Source: Saccoglossus kowalevskii (lineage: Eukaryota > Hemichordata > Enteropneusta > Harrimaniidae). Taken from it: 39,276 bases of DNA. Of the stretch, positions 13,701 to 25,700 are shown piece after piece. The notes beneath the pieces were generated by a model. That model had not been told where the DNA came from, ran no database searches, and was given only the letters and a program-made list of their open reading frames with translations. Made by a program: the position numbers and the translations under genes. The first letter of the stretch is position 1. Every line of letters starts with the position of its first letter. Where the stretch lies: NCBI RefSeq assembly GCF_000003605.2, contig NW_003148774.1:186358-225633 (forward strand), read 5' to 3'.

Positions 13701-16700
13701 TCGTGTTCGTAATTTGCCTGGTTTTCCGGATCAGGAGACTGTAGACTTTGTTGTCAGCTTTGATCCACGGGGAGCCAATCTTGGTCTTGGTGACATTGAG
13801 ACTTTGGTACCCATCAATGTAAGATAATATTGTCATTTATCAAGAACTTCTAGCACTTTGCTCAAGTTCATTGTCAACTAATTTTCAGTGCGATATCATC
13901 AGCAGATGGTCTGCATTATAAAACATTATATAAATTCTAAAGATAAAATATTGTAAATACTGTCTGTCATAATTGCAATGTCATTGCCATAATCAATGTT
14001 GAGAAACTGAATGTTGTGACTGTTTATTTTTGACAGATTGTGAATGGACCATGTGTGTTTATTAGATTGAAAGCTAATGTAACCATGCCTGATATGGAAA
14101 TCTCAACCGATACTTTGGACTTCGCAACTGTGCTGTGTGGACAGTGTAAGGTGATTACTGTACAGTTACATAACCATAAACATGTACGCTGTGAGTGGTC
14201 CTCAAAACCAACGGATAAAGAGAAAAGAAAGGTAAGGCAATTTTACACATCACTGCTTCATTTTGAACACTGCGTGTAGTATACTAGTATATACACCCTG
14301 TAGTATATACCCCGTCTTCAGTCAGGTTCATTACTTACTAAAACCTTACAAACACATCACATTGCTTGGCATGGTATATATATGTACATGTATATTATTG
14401 TTTTTAATATAACTTGTGTTGTGTTTGTCTAATCACAACTTTTTTCTTTTAAATGCTAACAAAAGGCAGAGGTGGCTGCAAGGAAGGTACAATCACATGT
14501 AATTATATTTGATTTTTAAGCATGCAATGAACTCACCACTTGCCAGTAGTTACGCAATATGTAGCTTACGTCTCATCCGTGCTATATGTAAACTCTAATA
14601 ATTAACCTCTCAGCATATATCTGCATGGCAGTCTAGTCTCAAAGAATGTGATGTTACAGAATTACTGTACTTCTCACCAATGCGTCTTTGTCTTAAAAGT
14701 AACATAAAAGCAGTACTGAAAAGCAAGAAATTTTTGAACTGAATGTTTTGCAAATACTATAACTATTGCAATAGGTATATGACACTTCATAGTATAGTAT
14801 AGTATAGTATAGTTTATTTTATTTGACTCAAATTAATGAATTGGAAAAACATTAACTATGGTCAATAATCATACACAAAAAACACAATAATACGAAATAC
14901 AGATGTAAAAAATAAAATGTAAAATTATGTTGATCTACTTTTCTAGACTGTTGGCAATGAAACTGTCTTTTATTTCCATAATATGCACAAACATGTCTTC
15001 TTTTGGTAATTTTAAAATATTATCATTGTATAATGATAAAGTATTCCAAAAGTAGCTGCATGCCTTTAAAATATAAACTAACATAGTAGATCTTCAATCT
15101 ACATGTGCCCCTTGATGTAGATTTGGAAAGATAATGACTGGAGAAGCAAAGACACTGAAGAAAGATAGTCAGTTGCAACCCCACATACATGTGTGTGATC
15201 CAAATACATGAAACATTTTGCTTTATTTTGTTTCCCTATGTGCATCATAGTCAGCATGCCATCTGTGTGCAGTAAATATTGAATATCATTAATTACAGTG
15301 TTTGCACTAGGTGTTATCAACCAGAGAATTTTGAATCTTTCCATAATAAAAGAATAGTTAGATAATTTTGACAAGTGCAGCCTTATAACTGTCCATCAGT
15401 TGTGTATCTGTGATGCTTATAGTGATTTGAGATTAGGTACATCAATGACACCTGAACAATTATTGTAGAAAACCAGGTCTTGATTTCCGGTTGCATCTGG
15501 TGACAACACTGTAAATGATAGTTTGTACAGAAGAGTGTAATATTATCTACATTGTAGTTTATGCTTTATAGGATGATAATAATTGCTTCTTGATACAATT
15601 TCTTTTTAGTGCTTCTATACTGTAGTATTTTTCGCATATTTTCTGATAAATGTCTATAGAGATCTTTCATGTTAGTTATAAGGCCTCCAGCATGAGATGT
15701 TCCACACATAATACATATGAAGAATCTTGAGTGCGGCCTCCACAAGGCTGCTATATCTGAGCAACGATGTTTGAAATTATGTGGGTGAAAGACCTCTATA
15801 GGAATACTGCTAGTTTATTGTCTTCTGTCAGACCTAAATTTAAAAATCTGGAGGTCATATAATGGAAATATGCATATGAAACTTTTTTTAAAGAATATAT
15901 GTTATAGCGCTGTCTTGAAGGCTTCTACAATTGTGACCTTATTTGTGAAAATTCATTCATTGATATTTCAATGCTCTTTTTTGTTGATTTCTAGATTGAT
16001 AAGCATATACCTTTGCATGTGAGAAAAAAGATGAAACCTGAAAAACCTAAACCACGTAACTTTGAAATGATGCCTCCAGATGGTTTTCTTTTACCAGGAC
16101 AGAGAGTAAATGTACAAGTCAAATTTATGCCAACTGAAGAGGTGAGTCACATGTTTACAAATCAGAATCTCCAAGTTCAGCATCTGAGTAATACTACCGG
16201 TAGTGCTTTGATCACTGTGCCAATTAATCTTGTCAATAGTGCATATTCAGCTACTTAAATATACATGTAACAGTTAATCCTAATTCTAATTGTTTAGTTA
16301 AAACCAGATGTTGCATTTCAATCATGAATAAGTTGAAAACTGGCTTGGCATGATGGCAACTTTTGCTTACATATGTCAGAAACCCCTTTTATGATTCACT
16401 GTAGCTTGTGCCATACATTGTTCTCAGAGACAACTCTACCTAATTAATATTAACCTTACCTTACAGAAACTGTATTGTGAGAGATTGGCCATCAGACTGG
16501 CTCAAAGCAGTCAGCGTATATTGTTGATGGTAAATGGTCAGGGTCAAGAACCCAAACTGGAGTTTTCCACTTCACTTCTAGAATTTGGTCCTATACTACC
16601 ACACAGCCAGGGTGATGAAGTAGAAGTCACTGTTAAAAATCCCTCTGAACATCCTGTAGAATTCTACTCACTGGAATTTGATACACAATATTTGGAAGAA

Positions 16701-19700
16701 GAAAAGGTATTTTTGGTGTCACTTATGATGTTTTGTAAATTATTTTAATGATGATTTTGGAAAGTATTACATCGGTATGAAACTAAATAACCCTGTCCTT
16801 ATGTCAGTGTGTGGTTTGGATATACCTGTGTTATTAACGTTTGAGGAAAGTGGATACAAAATTACTGTTATAACATAGTGTTTCAAAATGTGATACTGTA
16901 GTTTGCATTGTTCAGTTTTCAGTTTTAGTTTTCTGTTTGGCTACTTGTTCTCAGTAAACAATGGTCATAAACAGTTGTAAGACCAAAATTGAAACATGCT
17001 GTGGTTGAGTTTTTAATGTATGTAGTGATAACAAATAAATAGTCCAGGCTATACAGTAATAAACATTTTCCTTATTTTATGAGTTGACTCAAATATGGGA
17101 GAAGGGGGTGAAATGAACCACATGTTCAATTAAACTAGTATTCTGATAATGAGATAATAATTGATTTCAGATATTACGTATGATGAAAGGTTATGATGAC
17201 AATAATACAATTCTTTTGCCACCACGGCCTGCTGGTCACAAGCTACCATCAGAACTCGTTGATTTTTATGCAGAGCAGCAAAAGAAACAGGAGGAAGAAG
17301 AAAAAGAAAGAAATGAAGCTGCAGCAGCAGCAATAGCTGCTCAACAGACTGCAGAGAGTATGTATCTAAACTACTCACACAAACACATCACCTTAACTTA
17401 TTCTCCTAAATAACAAGTAGCATGATTAACCCTTTGAATGTTAAATTTGTTACCTTTCACTAAATATATCCATATAAATTCTAAATTATTTCAAAAATTT
17501 GAAAAAAACACTGTAGCTAATGGGAAATTATATCCATTTAGTTCAAAATTATCAAAACGTTCATTTGTTGCATGCAATTAGTAAAAATTTCAATACTCAT
17601 AAACTGAATGCAAAATTAGTCACATACTGTAGAGTACTTTATTTTCGCTTGGAATTTATTTTCATTATTTTCGCTGAAGGAATGATTCTGTAAAAATAAA
17701 ATCCAACGAATATACTTTTTTTCCTATATTTCACATTAAACTCATCAAAAATCAGTGAAAATAAATTCCATACAAAACGCCCAAAAAACCTTTTCAGCGA
17801 AAAATTAACTCCAGCGAAAATAAAGTATTTCACAGTATTGTTTTACCATTGATACTGCAGATAGAGCATATAGCTAATTATGAATTGGTATCTGTCTAAT
17901 TACAATATCTTTGAATTGCATCTTCTTTTAGATGAAGAGGGTGCAGAAGATGGTGTGGCCCAGTCTGAAGATCAAGCTGCAGCCATTGTCACAACTGGAC
18001 CATCTCCCCGTCCTCCTAGTAGTATTCATGATAGTGAGAAAGACAGGAGAAGTGAAAAGGCAAGTGCTGACAAATCAGAGCGAAGTCACAAAGATGTTGA
18101 AATGTCAGAAACTGAGAAACCAACGGAAACAAAGGATGATGAGGAAGATGGGAAAGGTAGGATGTTGAAAAATTTGTAAAATTTCAAAATTATAAATTAT
18201 CATTATAGTATATAATTGTAGTCATTATTAACATTTGTTATATCTTTTGTTATAATAGACAAGAAAGATTCTGCAAGCAACGTAGGTGTTGGAGAATTAG
18301 AAATAACCCCTGTATCTGCTGCTATAGCCCGTCATCTTGGTATTGATTTGACACCAGAGGGTAGTGCTGCTCGCAATAGACGAGGCATAGCCATATGTGT
18401 GCAAGGTGCACCAATGTCTGGAAAAACCACAACTGCTATAGCTTTGGCTAAGTATTATAACACAGCTTTATTGACTGTCGATGGTGTCGTATTGGAAGCT
18501 ATTTCAAACGGTGCATCATCCGCTGGTCTCCGTGCAAGAGAACTCTGCTCTCAGGCTGCCAAGGCACAGCTGTTAAAAGAAGGAGAAGGAAGTGATGCTG
18601 AAGCAAAAGCAGCTGGTGCCGGTGGTCTCAGTGTAGAAGCTGTTGCAGCTCATGCTGCTCAAGGAGGTGGTTCAGGTATGTGTAGTCATTTTATGGGATC
18701 TAGCTACATGTGTACATGTACATTGTAATAAAGGAAGGAAATACATACATGTATTCTTCAAGCATTTCAGCTATTTTTAATTTTTATGAGCTTTAACTAT
18801 TAATGCAGATTATTGGCTTTCTTATTACGATTTCTTTGTTTTGTTCTACTTGATTGTATAACTTGTAATACTGTAGTACATGTTTGATTGGTGTGTACTT
18901 TGCACCAATGATGTCTTTCTTTTGTGTGCCTGTTAATAGTGAAATATAAAGATTGTTGTTATTGCATTCTGTTTCTTATTGGGACTACAAATACTTGATT
19001 ATTTTTCTATGGCTATGTTTCATATTTAATGATGAATTTTAAATATGTTAATCACTGTCTATTTAAGTTGTGTCTTTCCGAGCGGAATCTCAGCTGGCTG
19101 TATCAAGGCACTCTCGCTTAGCGCAAGGTGGCTATATCTTTGATGCTTTGCTCTGTGCTTGTCTTGCTTGCGTTCTTGCTTGCATGTTTTTGTTGAGCTT
19201 GATTGCATCTTTTTGTACATTCACTGCATTTATGTCATTGAATAGCTGCTTGTCTATTGATCACTTGATGAGGTCATTAACATTCCTCTCACCATGTATC
19301 AGAGCGAATGCTCATGAAATCACTGTGATGTCATAGACCAGCAACTATTCGAACTACAACATACATTGGTGTTCCCAACTGTTTCCATGGGTAGCACATT
19401 AATATCTGGGCTGTTAAATGACATGGCTGGTGTGATTGCATGCATTCAGTTTAATCTCAAGGTGTGGAAGAGAAAGGGAAAGCTTTCTTAAATTGTAAGA
19501 CGAGTAACAATTTGTGTGTATTAACTGAACTCCATTTAACCTATGTAAGATATCTAACAAGATTGGTATAACAGATGCAAATATTTGTGGCACTTGTTTT
19601 TCTAATAATTATTGCGTGATATTAACTTGAAACCATCTAATACTTAACATGACTGCATGGTAATGGTGTGGTGATCAGTGTGCCCTCTAACAGGACTGAT

Positions 19701-22700
19701 TTTATAGGAATCCTAAGCCAAAATGGAAACCCCCAAAATTAAGTTTGTTGACTGCTGAGGAGGTCAGTCTTGACTGTATAATGGCCCCTGAATTTGTTTT
19801 TAAACTTGTTTTGTTTATAAAATGTGAATTTTATTTCATCAAATTACACGTTACATAACTATACATGTAGTATCTAAGATCACTATATCAATCATGTACA
19901 ACTTTATGTTGCATCAATGATGTGCCAGTGAATTAGCACAACTAGTTGTGTGTCAGTGGCACGTCATATCATCTTAGAGGGCACACTGGTGGTGATTAAT
20001 AACTAACAGTGCATGTTGAAATGCTTGAATAATAATAACCCATGCCTCACCAGAACTATTCCTCACAATGCTGCTTCTCACTCCGCGCTGCCCATCACAC
20101 CACTGATTTGGCTTCTCTGCACCTGTTTGTTTTGCACCTTGCTCAGGCTCTATAAGTGTTGCTGGGGTGGGTGGACACTCTGGGGCACACTCTGTGATCA
20201 GCAACCGCAAAACGAGCACTATTTCAGGCCATAAACCAGCACACAGTACCATTGGAAGCAAAGCTGATGGAGAGGATAGTAAACCAGAGAAGAAGGATAA
20301 AAAAGAGAAGAAAGCGGACACAGACAATACTACACAGCTCAGTGGAAGCCCTCCTCCAGCTGCACCCATTGCTCGTAGACTGAGTGTAAGTGCTAGTGTA
20401 GCTGGTGAGGAGGGCCTCATGAGCTGTATATTGCCTGAAGATCTGCTTGTGGAAATTCTAGCCGAACGCCTCCAGGTAATTTTGCATATTTAACATACAG
20501 TGTATTTAAGATTTATTTTTAGCTCCGCTGTCGACTTCGTCGAGCGGAGCTTATCATATGAGTGATTGTCCGTCGTCGTCCGTGTCAATGTTTTACTTTT
20601 TCGACTTCTTCTTGAAAACTACAAGCTTGAATGCTTTGATACTTGGTGTATATGTACCTTGGGTAGACCTCTCTTAGGTTTGTTCATTTCGTGTTGATAT
20701 CTTCAATTCTCTAATTTTGGTGAATATTTTTGTCATTTTTGGTAAAAAGTGATATTTTCGACTTCTTGTTAAAAACCGCAAGTTCGATTGCTTTGATATT
20801 ACATATATAGGTACTACATGTGGACCTTTCTCAGATTTGTTCATTTTGTGATGATATTTTCAATTCTCTAATTTTGGTAAATATTTTTGTAATTTTTGGT
20901 AAAAAGTGATATTTTCGACTTCTTGTTAAAAACCAATAGTCCAATTGCTTTGATATTACATATATAGATACTACATGTAGACCTTTCTCAGATTTGTTCA
21001 TTTTGTGATGATATCTTCAGTTCTCTAATTTTGGTGAATATTTTTGTCATTTTTGGTAAAAAGTGATATTTTCGACTTCCGATTGCTTTGATACTATGAA
21101 ATGTGCATTGCTAACAGCGGAGCTATCTCAGCCGATAGGCTGCTTGTTTTACAATTGTATTGGTGACTCTTCTTTAGAAAAAAAAATGTGGAGTTAGACT
21201 GGAATGTTTCTATACTGAATAGAAAATATTATATTTTTGTCTCAAAATCTTTTTCAATAATAATAAATGGTAAACTTTTACACAACAGTGGTCAACACAA
21301 TTCAATACGTAATAACAATAATATTAGTTGCCCATATTTTAGCATAGAAGCTGTGTAGAAAGCATGCAATGCTCAGTTTGACTTATTCTTGACGCCTCCT
21401 CTGGGAATGGTAACTTTGATGCAGTAGTTACACAATATAGTTAAAGCCAAAGATATGTGATAATGTTCTTAGTCTGTTGTGAATTATTCTTGGATAATAC
21501 CGTAGCTTAGCCAATTGCCTGACAGACAAAAGTAGAATGGAATTTCTCTACCTTATTTGCTTGCGATATGCTTATTGAAGGCCGGCATTTAAAAACAAAG
21601 ACATCAGAGAGAACACACATGTGCAATGACAAATAGCCTGGTAATAGTTGATCATGTGTAATAGACCAGATATTGAAATGCTCTAAATGAATATACTGAT
21701 TTTGTTTGCAGCTCAATGATTGCCACCGTGGTGTTGTCTTTGATGGTTTGGAGACTATGTTTAGCCAGTCTTTATTAACTGCAACTCATGTCCTACTGAA
21801 AGCGTTCAACAACAGAAAACACCTGTTTTTTATCACTTTGAAACTGGAACAATCAGTCCTTCAAGCCAGAGAAAAGAAAGCTCGTGAAGAAAGAGGTGAG
21901 TTTTTCCAGGACATGTTGTTTACTTTGTTTTCCCAACTTTGTAAAATTCACATCACTGAGCAGCAGCTGTTACTGCACATATATGCAATGAATTCTGGGA
22001 GAGAACTTATGTCATTCTCAATATCTTGTTCCTATTAAGATATAATTACATGTATAAATGTTCACTTTCAGAGCGCCAAGCAAAGCTAGAAGAGGAAGAA
22101 GAAAAGAGAGCTTTAGAAGAGATGAGTGAAGATGAATATGATTCCCTAAGTGATGAGCAGAAAGCAGATGTGGACATGAAGAGATTGAAATCTAAGAAAG
22201 AACGATTAAAAAGGTAACCAGCAAATCATGTTAAATTGTGCTTTGCATGCATTTATAGATGATATCAATTTAATTAATACTATGTTGTTTTATTTTGCCT
22301 TTGACTACGTTCACTTTGTCTTGTTCTCCAGGGAACAAGAGGAACGTCTTGAAAGAGAAAGAAGAGAAAGAGAGTTAAGGCAGCTAGAAGAAGAAAGAAG
22401 ACAGGAAGAAGAAAAGTAAGTTTTACACTGACAGTATTATATGTAGTTATCATATAGGTAAAATAATAGGCTGCCACTGAAGCCCTTGCAGGCAATATCT
22501 GTTGTTCGCTGTCATGTTAGCCTAATTGTACACTAAATAATGGACTGCATTTAATAACAAGTCATTTTGTTAATAACAGAGCAAAGCACAAGAAAGGTCA
22601 TAAAGGCAGAGAGAAAGAAAAAGAGAAAGAAGGGAAGGGTGGACCTCCTGGGGCTAAAAGTAAAGACGCAAAAGTTGGCGGTACAGGAAGCAAAGATGTG

Positions 22701-25700
22701 GTGAAGCAAGGAGATAAGCATAAAGATAAAGAACGCGATAAGGATAAAGACAGAGACAGAGATAGGGAGGCTTCAGACCATGGTTTAAAAGCAGCCCAAT
22801 CTGCTGTCACTGATAGACCTGAATCACATGGTACAGCTGGTAGTGAGTCATTTGTAGATGAATTAACAAAGTAAGTATTTTTTACTATCAATCAGTTGAT
22901 ATTTTATCTTCTTCCATGTTTCCCATATTTTGTCTCATAAGATTGAGGAATAAATGCTGAATAACTTGCCCTCATGACTAAAAACAATTACAAGTCGAAA
23001 ATAACATCAAAAACGTACTGCTATGTATATTACCCAATGTTTATATTTATTGCCACAACTATTTTTTGTTCTGAATTTGTCATTATTCATATTTACTTTT
23101 ATATAATTATCGAATATCTAGCCTATATTATTTAGTTTTTTGCAGTCTTTATTTGGCAGACCCGACTAGCTTTATTTTAGCTAATTCTGCTTCCCATAAA
23201 TGACTTCTGTCATTTTTTTCCCTTTTCTCTTATCATTGTTTACTTGGAGCATCATTACTGGTGGCAATTACCGGTATTTGTTTTTAATAATCTGTCAATT
23301 ATTTTGCCATTATTTGGATACTCATGGATTTGATTTTACAATTTGTAGGAGAAGAAAAAGTAAAAAAGATGAAAAAGGTCGTCCAATTTCAACGGAAGTT
23401 GCCTCAAAAGAAGCCATTGGGGATGGAGAACCTGAGAGAGATCCAGCCAAAGAGGCTGAAATCATGCTGACCAATAGATTCCGCGCCTTCGAGCATTGCT
23501 ATAAAGACATTGAGAAATTACTAAACCGATGGGATAGAAATCAGGGAATCACTGTACCTGATCCTACCGCTGATGCATCAGACGTTGATGAGCAACAGAT
23601 CCCAGTACATCCACCCTCTGGTAAGAAATTGAAAGGAAGGGATAAGGAGAAGGAACGTGAAAGACTGGAGCGAGAGAGAATGGAACGAGAAAGAATTGAA
23701 AAAGAAAGAGCTGAGAAGGAAAAGGTAAAAAGCACAGCTCTACTTAAATTACTTCATATCAGTTTTGTGTTGCCTGTTCAGCTAATGGAGCTCCATCTAA
23801 GAATGTAGAAGTTATTATTATAAATATTGTACTCATTTTATGGATAACATGCATTTGTTTTTTATATGAAATAATTAATATATTAATTTTGTAACCAATG
23901 TTGCATGTGAATAGCAGATCAATATTCAATATTTATCTTAGTGCAAAAGTAGAGTCAGTAAAATACTGGTTGCACATAAGGGAACTCTTATATAATCAAA
24001 ATAAATAAACACAATAGGCTTAACTAGAACAAAAATTACCCAATAATATACAATAACACAAGATACCTCACTGATATATTTGAATGAATTAGATTATACA
24101 AAATTTAGAGTTGGCAACCATAATTTGGAATAGAAAAGGTTGACACTCAAAACCAACAATTCTAGTAAAAGACTGATTGCCAACAATTAGTTAAAAATTG
24201 AATTGAAGATGAGGAACACTTTATATTGGTTTGTAAGAGATGTTATAGAAAGAAATTCAACTGGAAAATAATATAGTTAACTACTCGCATATTTATTAGT
24301 AGCGAATCAGATTTTATTTCAGAGGCAATAAAGTTATTATTATTATTATGTACCTTATGGTAATTATTATATTGTAATAGCAGGCAGCAGCTGCAGCTGC
24401 TGCAGAAAGCCAGGATGGCACTGAGGCACCAGAAGGCACTGACAATGAAGAGAAGAAACAGGAAGAACCAAAGAATGAAGTTGGTATTGCAAATATTATC
24501 ATGGATGTTGCAGAGCTGGAGATGACTTTAGGACAGCAAATATTAGATACTAACAGATTGCCTTCTGCAGTAGAGGTAGGTACAGCTAGAACTGTATAGT
24601 AGTTGCTAGTTTGACTTTAGATTATGTAGAATGCATTTCCAGCATTTAATATACCTAATATGCAGACTATGTAATCAGCTATTAAATTCATTCATACCTT
24701 GTTTTTTAGGTTTTGGATGGTTTAGGTCTTGGTCCAAGTGGTCCTCCTGTTCCACCACCTGCCAATTTCTCTGTTGTTCCATATCCGGTTAAACGTAAAC
24801 CACCTCCTGGTGGAGAAGTTTCTGCCCATTATCTATTTGTTGCTTCATCTCCAGATGACCCGTAAGTAATGTTTTTCCTACAATGTATGCTGAACATTGA
24901 AACTATTCTCTTTTCACAAATTCAATCTCTTTAATAATTATATTGCTTTTCCAAAGATATTTTTATTTTTTCAAGTTAGTTATATAAATGCTGGAGAGCA
25001 TTGTTATAATTGTCGTTTGTTCACTTTTTGCCTACTTCAAATCTATAATTAGGAATATTGGGCAGGAAGAAAAACCTAAAGAGGTGGAACCAGAACCAGA
25101 AGCAGCCACACCTGATAAAGGAAGAGATAAGGTGATCAAGTCATCCTTTAACATGTTATGTTTCACTGGCTGTTAATAACATTGGTATTACTACAAATGT
25201 TGGTGCAGTCATTCTGCAGTCAGTCATAATAATATTGATATTAAGATACATGGCCATCATGATAGTTGAATGAAGTCTTCTCTGAGAATGTATTATGTGT
25301 TCACTGCTTTTTGTCTATGTTAATATGTACACAGGATGATCATCCTACTCCTACTGGTAAAGGCAAAGGCAAGGACAAATTAAGAGCTGGTGCTGAAAGC
25401 CAATCAGGACGTCGTAAATCAGCTGGTAAAGGCAGAAGTCGTAAGGGATCTCTAACTGTTACCTCGCCACCACCAGGCACTACAACACCAATGTCAGATG
25501 CAGATGGACAAAGTAGTACTGCTGGTGAAACAGCAGCCTTACAGGAACCCAAGAATCCAAGGTGAATATAATGACAGTAATAACTATTATTACATAAATA
25601 TACTGCACTCTGCTAAGCTTAATCTTTGTTTGAAATTGAGCAACAAATAAAAGTTTCTATGTAGACCAACGCATTAAAAACAATTAGCGATTGAAAAGTG

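Noticed and set aside
15099..15374. Minus-strand 91-residue open frame
   Set aside because: No recognisable family, no splice context, and AT-rich composition; kept only as part of the possible decayed element.
19128..19336. Continuation of the cassette-exon frame as a hydrophobic Cys/Leu/Ala segment
   Set aside because: A transmembrane-like stretch does not fit HYDIN; it is intron read-through past a possible donor.
20601..21071. CRISPR-like array
   Set aside because: These are long contiguous tandem units with no unique spacers, in animal DNA.
22598..22891. Minus-strand Ser/Leu-rich open frame
   Set aside because: It is the complement of the Lys/Glu/Asp-rich HYDIN exon 41; similar shadows occur at 23541-23735 and 33479-33682.
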